From contig NZ_CP071953.1 in assembly GCF_020084865.1 (NCBI RefSeq), forward strand, positions 558,001-622,000: a stretch of 64,000 nucleotides of DNA. The letters are read 5' to 3'. The notes beneath the pieces are model-generated. The model was not told the origin of the DNA, searched no databases, and saw only the letters and a list, made by a program, of their open reading frames with translations. A program made the translations under genes and the position numbers. This document shows, in pieces, positions 16,052 through 25,078 of this stretch. The stretch is from Candidatus Kaistella beijingensis (GTDB lineage: Bacteria; Bacteroidota; Bacteroidia; Flavobacteriales; Weeksellaceae). Within the stretch, counting starts at the first letter, position 1, and each line of letters begins with the position of its first letter.

Positions 16052-18004
16052 ATGAAGTTCAAATATCTTTTAATATCCACTTTAATTCTTGCTTTTTTTC
16101 TGAAGTTGAATGCACAAAATTCTTCTAAAACAGATAGTTTACTGCGTATTTTGAAAACAGCGAAAGAAGATGAAAAGAAGATTTTATTGCTTTATGAAAT
16201 CGGACTAAACTTTGAAACCACCGATTTAGAAAAATCGAAATCGTATTACCGACAAGCTCGAAAACTGGGAAAAAAAATCAAATATTCTTTATCGGAATTT
16301 AAATTCATCAGCAATTATACGTTTTCCCTTAATATGCAGGGAAAATTGGACTCTTCCCTTTATTGGAATTTGAGAGGAATTGAAGAAGCCAAAAAATTAA
16401 AATCTGATGAATATCTTGCTAAAGCGTATTTCAACACGGGAACTTCTTATCAATATCTAACAGATTACCAGTCTGCAGTAGAAAATTATCAGAAAGGGCT
16501 GGCTTTATTTGAAAAATTAGATAATGAATTATTGAAAGCACAAGCCAATGATATTTTGAACGTTTTATACACGTCAATGAAGAATTTCAAAAAAGCAAAA
16601 AAACACGGAAAATTAGCGGTTCAGCAATTCCAAAAATTAGATCAGCCGCAATTGTATGCTTATTCATTATCGAATTTGGGAAGGGTTTACGGCGATTCCA
16701 ACCAAAAAGATTCTTCGCTTATTTATCACCAACAAGCCGAACAAATTGCAAAAAAAATAAACGATGAAGTTCTGTTGGCAACCGTTAATCTCAATTTAGG
16801 CGATGTTTATCTTTGGAAAAAACGGTTTGAAACGGCAAAGAAACATCATGAAACGGCATTACAATATGCGCGAAAAAACCAACTTTCGGATGTGGAATCG
16901 GTGGCTTTAAGAGGACTTTCCTATTATTATATGGAGAAAGGTGATTTTGAAAAATCCCAAGAATTTGCAGAAAAAGCATTAGAAATTTCACAGAAAAATA
17001 ATTTGAGGGAAGAAAAAGTTTCCAACCTTAATCAAATGACAGCTTTGGCTTATGTTTCGAGAGATATTGATAAAGCCGGAGAATACGAAATACAATCCAA
17101 AAATCTGCGAGACAGCATCTTGAATGACCAAATTATTAACGCCACTATTAACACCGAAAAAAGATTTGAACTCGATAAAAAAAACACAAAACTCCAACTT
17201 CAAGAAGAAAAAATTAACCGGAAAAATCTGTTGAACTGGCTTTTGATTGGAGGTTTGGTTGCACTTTTAACCATTGCCATTTTAGGATACAGAAATTACA
17301 ATCATCGAAAAAAAATCCAGGAACAAAAAATCACCGAACTCGAAACCGAAAAACAACTTTTAGCCACACAATCACTTTTAAAAGGACAAGAAGAAGAACG
17401 AACCCGCATTGCAAAAGATTTGCACGACGGATTGGGCGGATTGTTGAGCGGCGTTAAATTACAATTAGGAGCCATGAAAGGAAATCTCATTTTAACCGAA
17501 GAAAACGGAAATGCATTCAACCGTGCTTTAAATAAATTGGATGAATCTATTTCCGAAATGCGTCGGGTTGCGCACAACATGATGCCGGAAACTTTGCTGA
17601 AATTCGGGCTTCAACAAGCATTAACCGATTACAGCAACGGACTTTCGCAAGGACAATATTTCACGATTGATTGCGAATTTTTCGGAGTAGAAAATCGCCT
17701 GGAAAATTCCGTAGAAATTGTGGTGTATAGAATCGTTCAGGAACTCATCAATAACGCTGTGAAACATTCGGAAGCGACAAAAATCCTTGTTCAAGTTATG
17801 CGACACGACAAGGAACATCTCAACATTACAGTTGAAGACAACGGAAAAGGATTTAATTTTGAAGAAATGAAAACCAAAAATTCCGCTGGCTTGCAAAATA
17901 TCCAATCCCGCGTGAATTATTTGAATGGAAAAATGGATATCCAATCCGAAATCGGAAAAGGAACTTCCGTATACATCGAATGTGACTTGAACCAAAATGG
18001 GTAA
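16052..18004 (+). CDS. TPR-containing sensor histidine kinase (HisKA_3 type)
   Basis: 650 residues from the ATG at 16052, chosen because a signal peptide (MKFKYLLISTLILAFFLKLNAQ) starts there; a TTG seven codons upstream is possible. TPR repeats fill residues about 25-360, a single transmembrane helix (LLNWLLIGGLVALLTIAIL) follows near 395, then HisKA_3 with phospho-His near 458 (RIAKDLHDGLGGLL), and a HATPase_c with N-box NNAVKHSE and G-box DNGKGF. This is the NarX/DegS-like class partnered with NarL regulators, and the partner follows at 18099. It is divergent from the exported-protein operon, a natural candidate target. The signal sensed by the periplasmic TPRs is unknown. Confidence 0.88.
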   Translation: MKFKYLLISTLILAFFLKLNAQNSSKTDSLLRILKTAKEDEKKILLLYEIGLNFETTDLEKSKSYYRQARKLGKKIKYSLSEFKFISNYTFSLNMQGKLDSSLYWNLRGIEEAKKLKSDEYLAKAYFNTGTSYQYLTDYQSAVENYQKGLALFEKLDNELLKAQANDILNVLYTSMKNFKKAKKHGKLAVQQFQKLDQPQLYAYSLSNLGRVYGDSNQKDSSLIYHQQAEQIAKKINDEVLLATVNLNLGDVYLWKKRFETAKKHHETALQYARKNQLSDVESVALRGLSYYYMEKGDFEKSQEFAEKALEISQKNNLREEKVSNLNQMTALAYVSRDIDKAGEYEIQSKNLRDSILNDQIINATINTEKRFELDKKNTKLQLQEEKINRKNLLNWLLIGGLVALLTIAILGYRNYNHRKKIQEQKITELETEKQLLATQSLLKGQEEERTRIAKDLHDGLGGLLSGVKLQLGAMKGNLILTEENGNAFNRALNKLDESISEMRRVAHNMMPETLLKFGLQQALTDYSNGLSQGQYFTIDCEFFGVENRLENSVEIVVYRIVQELINNAVKHSEATKILVQVMRHDKEHLNITVEDNGKGFNFEEMKTKNSAGLQNIQSRVNYLNGKMDIQSEIGKGTSVYIECDLNQNG

Positions 18005-18098
18005 ATTAATCAATAGTGGCGGGCTTTAGCCCGCTTAAGAAATCAAATTTAGTTCGGCTTTAGCCAAAATTTTAAGGACATTTTCAAAAAATAAGAAT
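18005..18098 (+). repeat. Hairpin repeat between kinase and regulator
   Basis: GCGGGCTTTAGCCCGC (18019-18034) forms a compact hairpin, followed by a second GGCTTTAGCC hairpin (18056-18065). It belongs to the same GGC/GCC hairpin style as the repeats at 53.6 and 55.2 kb. It could attenuate or stabilise the bicistronic message. Confidence 0.5.
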
Positions 18099-18722
18099 TT
18101 GGATAAAATAAAAATCATAGTGGTAGACGATCATCCGATGGTCATTGAAGGCATGAAAGCGCTGCTAAACCAAATCCGTTATGTGGAATTGTGTGCAACC
18201 GCTTCCAACGCTTACGAAGCCATGGAAAAAGTGAAAGAAAACCAACCCGATTTGGTGATTACGGACATCAATATGCCAGAAATCAGCGGTGTGGAACTGA
18301 CTTCCAAACTGAAAAAAGAATTCCCCAATTTGAAAATTATCGGAATGAGTACGTTTAATGAGCGAAGCTATATTTCACAAATGATTCAAAACGGAGCCGA
18401 TGGTTTTTTGGTAAAATCGGCATCGAAAGAAGAAATTGAAACGGCGATTTCATCCGTTTTAGACGGGAAAATGCACTTGAGTTCCGATGCAGGAATGAGT
18501 ACTTCCGAACAAAAAGAATTGAAAAACCAACCGACTTTAACTCGACGCGAAAAGGAAATCCTCACTTTAATTTCCGAAGGCTTCACCAATCCTCAAATTG
18601 CCGAAAAACTGTTCATCAGTTTATACACCGTAGAAACGCACCGAAAAAATTTGTTATCGAAATTTAATACGAACAATACGGCTTCGCTGATAAAAATTGC
18701 AGCGACAAATGGTTTACTATGA
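18099..18722 (+). CDS. NarL/LuxR-family response regulator, TTG start
   Basis: 207 residues. The receiver domain has the acidic pocket DDHP (10-13), phospho-acceptor Asp56 (VITDINMPE) and the switch Lys near 106 (GFLVKSASKEE). A LuxR-type HTH occupies about residues 145-205 (LTRREKEILTLISEGFTNPQIAEKLF). The frame has no ATG before the receiver's first strand, so TTG at 18099 is the best start and gives MDKIKIIVVDD. It follows the kinase by 94 bp, including a hairpin repeat, and converges on rlmN. Its likely targets include the divergent exported-protein operon; that is inference. Confidence 0.88.
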   Translation: MDKIKIIVVDDHPMVIEGMKALLNQIRYVELCATASNAYEAMEKVKENQPDLVITDINMPEISGVELTSKLKKEFPNLKIIGMSTFNERSYISQMIQNGADGFLVKSASKEEIETAISSVLDGKMHLSSDAGMSTSEQKELKNQPTLTRREKEILTLISEGFTNPQIAEKLFISLYTVETHRKNLLSKFNTNNTASLIKIAATNGLL

Positions 18723-18735
18723 AAAAAAAAATTGA

Positions 18736-19770
18736 TTATTCGCCAGTTTTATTCGCCAATTGTCCGCAAGCTGCGTCAATATCTCCGCCTCTACTTCTTC
18801 TAACCATCACGGTAATTCCGGCTTTTGTGAGTTCACGAACATATTTTTCTTCCGCTGTAATGCTTCTATGGTCGAATTTTCCTTCACCAATTGGATTATA
18901 TTGAATGAGGTTTACTTTGCTTGGAACTTGTCTGCAATACTTGATTAATGCTTTGATGTCTTCATCTTTGTCATTAATTCCGCCCCATACACAGTATTCG
19001 AAAGTGACGACATTTCCTGTTTTTTCATACCAATATTTTAGGGAATCCATGATTTCGGTTAGTGGAAATTTCTCTGAAAAAGGCATGATTTCGTTTCTTG
19101 TTTTCTCAACCGCAGAGTGTAATGAAAGCGCCAATTTCACCTTCAGATCTTCATCCGCCAACATTTTAATCATCTTCGGAATTCCCGATGTGGAAACGGT
19201 AATTCTTCGAGGTGACATTCCCAAACCTTCCGGTTTTGTTATTTTTCGGATGGCTTCAACCACGTTTTTGTAGTTCATCATTGGTTCTCCCATTCCCATG
19301 AACACAATATTTGAAAGAGGTCGGTCGAAATATAGTTTGCTTTGTCGGTCAATTAAGGCAACCTGGTCCACAATTTCTGCAACTTCCAGATTTCGCATTC
19401 TTTTCAAACGTGCAGTTGCGCAGAATTCACAATTCAAAGAACAGCCGACCTGCGAAGAAACACAAGCTGTAGTACGAGTTTCTGTTGGAATTAAGACAGA
19501 TTCTACTAAAAGTCCGTCGTGAAGTTTCACCCCGTTTTTAATTGTTCCGTCTGTAGATTTTTGCAATTGGTCAACCGAGATTGGATTAATGATATATTCT
19601 TGCGAAATTTTTTCCCGCAATTCTTTTGAAAGATTCGTCATTTCCTCGATGGAATGCAGATTTTTACTCCACAACCAATCGTAAACCTGCTTCGCGCGGA
19701 AAGGTTTTTCGCCGATTGTTGCAAAATAATCTTTAAGCTGTTCTAAACTTAATGTCCGAATATCTTTCAT
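18736..19770 (-). CDS. rlmN: 23S rRNA (adenine-2503-C2) / tRNA methyltransferase, radical SAM
   Basis: 344 residues from the ATG at 19770; a TTG at 19785 could add five residues. The radical-SAM cluster CSLNCEFC has Cys110, Cys114 and Cys117. RlmN features include LVESVLIP near 90, FMGMGEPMMNY, the C-terminal catalytic Cys in GDIDAACGQL near 335, and VRRSRGG. The enzyme methylates A2503 in 23S rRNA and A37 in some tRNAs. It is convergent with the response regulator, 13 bp apart with no obvious terminator, so read-through antisense is possible. Confidence 0.95.
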   Translation of the reverse strand: MKDIRTLSLEQLKDYFATIGEKPFRAKQVYDWLWSKNLHSIEEMTNLSKELREKISQEYIINPISVDQLQKSTDGTIKNGVKLHDGLLVESVLIPTETRTTACVSSQVGCSLNCEFCATARLKRMRNLEVAEIVDQVALIDRQSKLYFDRPLSNIVFMGMGEPMMNYKNVVEAIRKITKPEGLGMSPRRITVSTSGIPKMIKMLADEDLKVKLALSLHSAVEKTRNEIMPFSEKFPLTEIMDSLKYWYEKTGNVVTFEYCVWGGINDKDEDIKALIKYCRQVPSKVNLIQYNPIGEGKFDHRSITAEEKYVRELTKAGITVMVRRSRGGDIDAACGQLANKTGE

Positions 19771-19794
19771 CGTTCCAAAGAGCAAAGTAAAAAT

Positions 19795-20236
19795 TAAAAA
19801 GTAAAAAGAGTTAAGAGCTGTTACTTTGTATTATTCACTATTGCCCCAAAAATATTTTTTAATTCAGCACTTTCTTTTAAAAGCTTTTCTAAAGTTTCAT
19901 CAGGTTTGTCCTCAAGCGCATTGATAACCCGAAGCCAATAATTTGATTCCCGTGCTTCCCGTAGCGATATTCTGCATTTATTCTTAAAATCGGCCCTGGA
20001 AGAACCGGCTTGGGACTCTTCGTAATTAGCGCCAAGTGAAGTGGCAGATTTACCTAATTGAAATCGGATCAATCTGTATTCATAATCGTTAGGTAGCTGT
20101 CTTAAAAACTTTAAACAGTCTATTCCAAATACGAAAGTTCGTTCTAATAAATCGTTCTGTTTCATCATTTAAAAAATTTAAATAAATATAAACTTTTAAA
20201 TGACACTACACTTCACTTGGCTCTTTTTACTTTTTA
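19795..20236. repeat. Inverted-repeat pair enclosing the four-helix-bundle gene
   Basis: TAAAAAGTAAAAAGAG at 19795-19810 recurs exactly as its reverse complement at 20221-20236, a 16-bp exact inverted repeat. Outside the 16-mer the arms stay similar (TTAAGAG versus CCAAGTG). The 410 bp between hold only the gene at 19821-20168. The same word family (AGAGCCAAGTAAAAAG) appears at 44.2 kb without a gene inside. The unit lies between rlmN and queA. Confidence 0.55.
19821..20168 (-). CDS. Four-helix-bundle protein (S23 / 23S rRNA IVS-encoded family)
   Basis: 115 residues matching the four-helix-bundle family often found in rRNA intervening sequences and as scattered solo genes: FGIDCLKFLRQLP, LIRFQLGKSATSLGANYEESQAGSSRADF and ISLREARESNYWLRVI. 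These small all-alpha proteins form pentamers in solved structures; their function in bacteria is unclear (an Avd-like RNA-binding role is known in diversity-generating retroelements). It is not inside an rRNA gene here. It is enclosed by a 16-bp inverted repeat and sits between two RNA-modification genes (rlmN, queA). The intact frame suggests it is functional. Confidence 0.85.
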   Translation of the reverse strand: MMKQNDLLERTFVFGIDCLKFLRQLPNDYEYRLIRFQLGKSATSLGANYEESQAGSSRADFKNKCRISLREARESNYWLRVINALEDKPDETLEKLLKESAELKNIFGAIVNNTK

Positions 20237-20244
20237 CTTGATTC

Positions 20245-21294
20245 TTACAGGATCAGCATTGCATCCCCGTAAGAATAGAATTTGTATTCATTCTTAATTG
20301 CTTCTTCATAAGCGTGCATCACGAAATCTTTTCCTGCAAACGCCGCAATCATCATTAATAAAGTAGATTTTGGCGTGTGAAAATTCGTAATCATCGCGTT
20401 TGCAACTCCGAAATCGTGTGGTGGGAAAATAAATTTATTGGTCCAACCGTGATAAGGACTAATTTTTCTGTTGGATGAAACCGAAGTTTCCAAAGCTCTC
20501 ATCGTTGTAGTTCCAACGGCGCAAACTCTTCTTTGTTCTTCAACTGCTTTGTTGATGATATCTGCATTTTTCTGGTCGATGATGGCTTCTTCGGATTCCA
20601 TTTTGTGTTTGCTCAAATCTTCTACTTCGATTGGGTTAAAAGTTCCCAAACCAACGTGAAGCGTTACTTCAGCGAAATCGATTCCCTTGATTTCCAATCT
20701 TTTCATCAAATGTTTGGAGAAGTGAAGACCTGCAGTTGGAGCTGCAACCGCACCTTCGTGTTTTGCGTAAATCGTTTGATAACGTTCTGCATCGGCTGGT
20801 TCTACCGATCTTTTGATGTATTTTGGAAGTGGAGTTTCACCCAATTCTTTCAATTTCGCACGGAATTCTTCGTAAGAACCGTCGTACAAAAATCTCAAGG
20901 TTCTACCTCTTGAAGTCGTATTGTCAATCACTTCAGCAACCAAAGATTCGTCTTCGGTGAAGAATAATTTATTTCCGATTCTGATTTTTCTTGCAGGATC
21001 TACCAAAACATCCCAAACTCTGGTTTCTTTATCGAGTTCTCTTAAAAGGAAAACTTCAATTTTAGCACCGGTTTTTTCTTTGTTTCCGTATAATCTTGCC
21101 GGGAAAACTTTGGTATTGTTGAAGATAAAAAGATCGTGTTCGTCAAAATAATCAACCACGTCTTTGAAAAGTTTATGTTCAATGGTTTGGTCTTTACGGT
21201 TCAAAACCATCAGTTTAGCGTCGTCTCTGTGTTCAGCTGGATGTTCTGCCAAAAGTTCTTCCGGCAGATGGAAGTTAAAGTCAGATGTCTTCAT
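20245..21294 (-). CDS. queA: S-adenosylmethionine:tRNA ribosyltransferase-isomerase
   Basis: 349 residues, the normal length. Signature segments are [25 protein letters not shown] at the N-terminus (only part quoted here as [17 protein letters not shown]), [38 protein letters not shown] and [13 protein letters not shown]. It transfers the ribosyl of SAM to preQ1-tRNA, giving epoxyqueuosine in tRNA. A TTG-N20-TATATTTG promoter lies 62-92 bp upstream (21356-21386). No other queuosine gene is seen nearby. Confidence 0.95.
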   Translation of the reverse strand: MKTSDFNFHLPEELLAEHPAEHRDDAKLMVLNRKDQTIEHKLFKDVVDYFDEHDLFIFNNTKVFPARLYGNKEKTGAKIEVFLLRELDKETRVWDVLVDPARKIRIGNKLFFTEDESLVAEVIDNTTSRGRTLRFLYDGSYEEFRAKLKELGETPLPKYIKRSVEPADAERYQTIYAKHEGAVAAPTAGLHFSKHLMKRLEIKGIDFAEVTLHVGLGTFNPIEVEDLSKHKMESEEAIIDQKNADIINKAVEEQRRVCAVGTTTMRALETSVSSNRKISPYHGWTNKFIFPPHDFGVANAMITNFHTPKSTLLMMIAAFAGKDFVMHAYEEAIKNEYKFYSYGDAMLIL

Positions 21295-21355
21295 TAAAGA
21301 TTTTTTAAATTACGGTTTAAAAATTAAGCCCGAAAACCAGAAGATTTTCGGACTG

Positions 21356-21386
21356 CAAATATACGACTTTAAAAAGGGTTTGTCAA
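21356..21386 (-). promoter_or_regulatory. Bacteroidetes promoter for queA (TTG-N20-TATATTTG)
   Basis: On the minus strand, TTG (21386-21384) is separated by 20 bp from TATATTTG (21363-21356). Both elements and the spacing fit the Bacteroidetes housekeeping promoter. The start codon is 62 bp downstream. Confidence 0.65.
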
Positions 21387-21401
21387 GTCTATACAAATTG
21401 G

Positions 21402-22061
21402 CTAAAAAAGAAATGACTTTGTTGTTGCAGGAACTTCTAAATCCAGTTCAACATTTTTGTAAGCAGTAAGGGTCATTTCACAATTGCATTCTTTTTCAAT
21501 ACAAATATCGGTTGCTTTTTCCACGATAACATTTTTGGTAATGTCAAGAGCCTCAATATTTTCATAAGGGTGCATCATGGCGATTCTGATCATCGGGAAC
21601 AGGTTTTTATTAGCTTTTTTCAGCTGGAAAGTATATTCTCTCAAAGGTTTGGTTGCCTTTTGATTTTTATATATTTTCAAATTTGCTGATTTGTCTGAAA
21701 CATTACTAAATTCGAATCGGTAATTTTTAAAGCTGCTTTTACTCCACGTTAACTGTTTTGTTCCGGCGTAATCAAATGTAAATTGTAATTCTCCATTTTT
21801 ATAATCTTCCTTGACATCAAATTTATGCCATTTCATTTTTGAATAATCATATAGGTAAGCATAAAATCCGCTTTTATTTTTAAAAAGTCGTAAATAATAA
21901 TTGAAGTCATCTGAATTAAAATAGTTGACAACATCCTGATTTCCAGGCCTGTTTGAATCTGTACTTTTAGACTCGTATTTAGTTAAAAAATCAAAAGAAT
22001 ATTTTTGACCACCCACACCAATTGAAAGTAAAATTATCAAAATGAGATAAATATTTCTCAT
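21402..22061 (-). CDS. Exported hypothetical protein
   Basis: 219 residues with a signal peptide (MRNIYLILIILLSIGVGGQ). The mature protein is beta-rich, with many aromatic and Lys residues (YYLRLFKNKSGFYAYLYDY, FTFDYAGTKQLTW). Near the C-terminus, ICIEKECNCEMT holds three Cys within seven residues. I recognise no family. TATATTTG occurs at 22093-22086 on its strand, 25 bp upstream. It is followed by the queA promoter, so it is probably monocistronic. Confidence 0.6.
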   Translation of the reverse strand: MRNIYLILIILLSIGVGGQKYSFDFLTKYESKSTDSNRPGNQDVVNYFNSDDFNYYLRLFKNKSGFYAYLYDYSKMKWHKFDVKEDYKNGELQFTFDYAGTKQLTWSKSSFKNYRFEFSNVSDKSANLKIYKNQKATKPLREYTFQLKKANKNLFPMIRIAMMHPYENIEALDITKNVIVEKATDICIEKECNCEMTLTAYKNVELDLEVPATTKSFLF

Positions 22062-22085
22062 AGTAAAATTTGTAAGGTTGATTTA

Positions 22086-22093
22086 CAAATATA
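22086..22093 (-). promoter_or_regulatory. Putative -7 box for the 21402-22061 gene
   Basis: TATATTTG on the minus strand, 25 bp upstream of the ATG. A TTG lies 15 bp further upstream (22111-22109), a short spacing. Confidence 0.45.
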
Positions 22094-22172
22094 ATGATTT
22101 CAGCATACCAAATTAGCTTTTTAAAATTTGGAATGATAAATGCTAAACAAATTCTTAATAAAATTTATCCTT

Positions 22173-22721
22173 ATGAAAAGATTAACCATAATGACGGGAG
22201 TTTTGATGATGTTATTTTTGTCGAGCTGTCGTGAAATCGCCAATTCTGTTTTAGATTTGTTGCCGCCTTTTGATGTTACGTTTAGTACCAATATCGACAT
22301 TCCTTTCGCAGCAGTAAGTACAACATCTTACACAAGAACGCCCGAAATACCAATGAACATCAATCTTGATGCGAAAATCAAAGAACAGAATCCTAAATAC
22401 GGAATTAATAACCTAAAATCGGTGAAACTAAACACTTTAACAGTTGATTATATAAGTTCACAATTGGGCAACAAGCTTGATGTGATTAAAAGTGCAAGAA
22501 TTTATATCAAAGCACCCAACCAACCTGAAAAATTAATTGCCACCGTTGACAATAATACCAATCCTAATTCTATTACTTTTACTTCCACCGATGCCGAAAT
22601 GTTGGAATATTTTCGAACGAACGAAAATTCATTGATCATAGATGTGATAGCAAGTCGTCCATCTGCAGATGTAATTACGATGAAGATGAATACGGGTTTT
22701 AAAGTGCGAGTTCAGTTATAA
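22173..22721 (+). CDS. Lipoprotein of unknown function
   Basis: 182 residues from the ATG at 22173; an in-frame ATG 11 codons upstream would disrupt the signal peptide. The lipobox is LSSC with lipid-attached Cys19 (MLFLSSCREIAN). The mature part (DVTFSTNIDIPFAAVS, VDYISSQLGNKLDVIKSARIYIKAP) is beta-rich and recalls LEA-like or immunoglobulin-like small Bacteroidetes lipoproteins, but is not a confident family match. It is divergent from 21402 and convergent with the S9 peptidase across a bidirectional terminator. Confidence 0.65.
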   Translation: MKRLTIMTGVLMMLFLSSCREIANSVLDLLPPFDVTFSTNIDIPFAAVSTTSYTRTPEIPMNINLDAKIKEQNPKYGINNLKSVKLNTLTVDYISSQLGNKLDVIKSARIYIKAPNQPEKLIATVDNNTNPNSITFTSTDAEMLEYFRTNENSLIIDVIASRPSADVITMKMNTGFKVRVQL

Positions 22722-22723
22722 TT

Positions 22724-22756
22724 AAAAAAGGTTGGAAAATTTTTCCAACCTTTGAA
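22724..22756. terminator. Bidirectional terminator between the lipoprotein and S9 peptidase genes
   Basis: A 13-bp perfect stem (AAAGGTTGGAAAA / TTTTCCAACCTTT) with a 1-nt centre is flanked by A-rich sequence on the left and T-rich on the right, between two convergent stops. Confidence 0.85.
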
Positions 22757-22762
22757 TTTTAC

Positions 22763-24760
22763 TTATAACGTTTCCTTTAACCACTCAAAAAATTCTCTTT
22801 GCCAAACTAATCCGTTATGAGCGTGAAGAACCCAGTGATTTTCGTTCGGGAAATAAAGGAATTTCGATTTCAAACCGTGAAGTCTTGCCGCCTGAAATGC
22901 TTCCTGTCCCTGTTCGTAAGGAACTCGATAATCAATTCCACCCTGGATAATCATAATTGGCTTGTTCCATTTGTTAACATAATTTGAAGGATTGAATTCC
23001 GTGTAAGATTTCGGAACTGGGTTGTCATAAGGCGAACCTCCTAAATCCCAGTTGGCAAACCAAAGTTCTTCTGTCGTCAAATACCAAGACTTCATGTCGA
23101 AAAGTCCGTCGTGTGCAATGAATGTTTTAAAACGATTTTCGTGGATTCCAGCCAACATGAAAACGCTGTAACCACCGTAACTCGCACCAACTGCTCCAAA
23201 TCTGTCACCATCAACATAAGGTAAAGTTTTTGCGAAATCGGTTGCAGAAAGGTAATCTTTCATCACCTGTCCTCCCCAATCTTTGGAAATATCCTCGTTC
23301 CATTTTGTTCCCCAACCAGGCATTCCTCTGCGGTTTGGAGCAACTACGATGTAACCGTTTGCAGCCATTAACCCTAAATTCCATCTTGTTGAAAAAAATT
23401 GTGTTAAAGCCGATTGCGGCCCGCCTTGACAATACAAAAGCGTAGGATATTTTTTGTTCGGGTCAAAATTTGGCGGATAAACAAACCAAACTCCCATTTC
23501 TTTTCCGTCCGTAGTTTTCACCATTTTCAGCTCCGTTTTTGATGGAGTGAGTTTTGCGTAATTATCTTTATTGACTTCCGTAACCTGCTTCATCGAACCA
23601 GTTTTCAAATCCACTGAAAACAAATCCGGATTGTGGTTCATGTCGTTTCTTGAAACTAAAAGTGAATTTTTTCCCTGTGCATAAATTTCATTCACATCGA
23701 AATCGCCTTTAGTAATTTGAGTTATTTTTGAATTCTTCGGTTCTAAAGTAAACAACTGTTTAGTTCCTCGAAAAGCGGTCGTGAAATACATCGTTTTTGA
23801 ATCTTGTGAAAAGAAAACGTCTCCGACTATACTTTCGTCCCAACCTCTTGTAAGATTGGTTGTTTTACCCGACTTCCAATCCATGGTCTTGATGTCGTTT
23901 TTGTCGGCTTCAAAACCATCTCTTTCCATCGACATCCATGTTAAGGTCTTTCCATCAGGTGAAAATTTAGGATTCGTGTCGTACCCTTTGTTGGATTCTG
24001 TCAAATTTTTAACTTTTCCCGTTGCCAAATCGTAGGCAAAAATATCGGTGTTGGTGGATTTTGCGTATTCTGCCCCACTTAAAGCTTTTGTCACGTATAA
24101 AAGTTGTGATGAATCTGGACTCCAAACAAAATCTTCAGTACCACCAAAAGGTCTTTGTGGTGAATCAAAAGTTTTTCCATCCAACAAATCTTTAGCTTTA
24201 TCAACCGATTCGGAAGTATTTACCACAAAAAGATGATTGTATTTTCCTTCATTAAAGTAATCCCAATGACGGTGATTCAAATCCGTATAAATGTGTGCAG
24301 TCGTTTTCGGAACGTCGGAGTATTTGTCTTTGCCTAAGTTCTTTTCCACTAAAACTTCCTTGCTGAATGCGATTTTCTTTCCATCGGGAGAAATTACTAT
24401 ATTGTCAACTTCACCAATTGTATAAAATTCTGTCCAAGTTTTTCCCGCGTCTTTAGAAAGGTAGATTTTATCACCTTCTGTTGCATAAATTCCGTTTTTG
24501 TCCCATTGAACGATTGCCTTTTTCCCTAAATCAAAATTGGTTGAAGAAGCATTATTAATGTTGAAAAAATAATTCTTCTTATTCGTTTTTTCAGATTTTA
24601 AATCAACTTTTCCAACAGAATAAATCAAAGATGACTGATCGGGAGAAACCGCGGTAACTCCAATTTTATTGAGCGTCCATAAAGTTTCGGGCGTCATGAC
24701 GTTTTGTGCGTTCATAAGGAAGGGCGTCGCAATTGCGAGAAGAGTGTGTTTTAGTTTCAT
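22763..24760 (-). CDS. S9-family (prolyl oligopeptidase-like) secreted peptidase
   Basis: 665 residues. Signal peptide (MKLKHTLLAIATPFLMNAQ), then a WD40/PD40-like propeller (about 20-400), then an alpha/beta-hydrolase domain. The catalytic Ser is in GASYGGYS near 527, Asp in QGGIDYRVP near 608 and His in NENHWVL near 640. The overall layout resembles DPP-like or acylaminoacyl peptidases of the S9C type. It probably degrades peptides in the periplasm. A good TTG-N20-TATATTTG promoter lies 43 bp upstream. Exact specificity cannot be read from sequence. Confidence 0.92.
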   Translation of the reverse strand: MKLKHTLLAIATPFLMNAQNVMTPETLWTLNKIGVTAVSPDQSSLIYSVGKVDLKSEKTNKKNYFFNINNASSTNFDLGKKAIVQWDKNGIYATEGDKIYLSKDAGKTWTEFYTIGEVDNIVISPDGKKIAFSKEVLVEKNLGKDKYSDVPKTTAHIYTDLNHRHWDYFNEGKYNHLFVVNTSESVDKAKDLLDGKTFDSPQRPFGGTEDFVWSPDSSQLLYVTKALSGAEYAKSTNTDIFAYDLATGKVKNLTESNKGYDTNPKFSPDGKTLTWMSMERDGFEADKNDIKTMDWKSGKTTNLTRGWDESIVGDVFFSQDSKTMYFTTAFRGTKQLFTLEPKNSKITQITKGDFDVNEIYAQGKNSLLVSRNDMNHNPDLFSVDLKTGSMKQVTEVNKDNYAKLTPSKTELKMVKTTDGKEMGVWFVYPPNFDPNKKYPTLLYCQGGPQSALTQFFSTRWNLGLMAANGYIVVAPNRRGMPGWGTKWNEDISKDWGGQVMKDYLSATDFAKTLPYVDGDRFGAVGASYGGYSVFMLAGIHENRFKTFIAHDGLFDMKSWYLTTEELWFANWDLGGSPYDNPVPKSYTEFNPSNYVNKWNKPIMIIQGGIDYRVPYEQGQEAFQAARLHGLKSKFLYFPNENHWVLHAHNGLVWQREFFEWLKETL

Positions 24761-24802
24761 AAATTTTGAGGCAAAATGCAGTTGGTGCAGGTTGCGGGGT
24801 TA

Positions 24803-24833
24803 CAAATATAGAGAATTGTTGCAACGGTTGCAA
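24803..24833 (-). promoter_or_regulatory. Bacteroidetes promoter for the S9 peptidase
   Basis: Minus strand: TTG (24833-24831), 20 bp spacer, TATATTTG (24810-24803), 43 bp before the ATG. Confidence 0.65.
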
Positions 24834-24885
24834 TTGATGCATATTGCAAGATTAAATGAGTAAAAAAATAAATGAGCTGAAACAA

Positions 24886-25078
24886 TTAATTTGTTTTCAA
24901 TATTTTCTCAAGTTCATCAATTAAATCTAAGTTTTCTATATTGCTAAAGGTCTTTAATTTCAATTTTTGGTTATAAAGTTCCAGCTCTTCGATACCATAG
25001 TTGACATCCATTGGGAAAGACCTTCGGCAACGTTTTCATCGGATAATTCAGCAAAATATGGAGAAGGAAAGATATCTT
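24886..25078 (-). pseudogene. Decayed C-terminal gene remnant, family unknown
   Basis: Two overlapping frames together read like one protein end: KDIFPSPYFAELSDENVAEG, then, after a frame change, MDVNYGIEELELYNQKLKLK...LIDELEKILKTN with a stop at 24886. The 41-codon second frame begins with an ATG at 25011. Neither half is recognised. It abuts the M1 peptidase remnant but does not look like its continuation. Confidence 0.35.
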
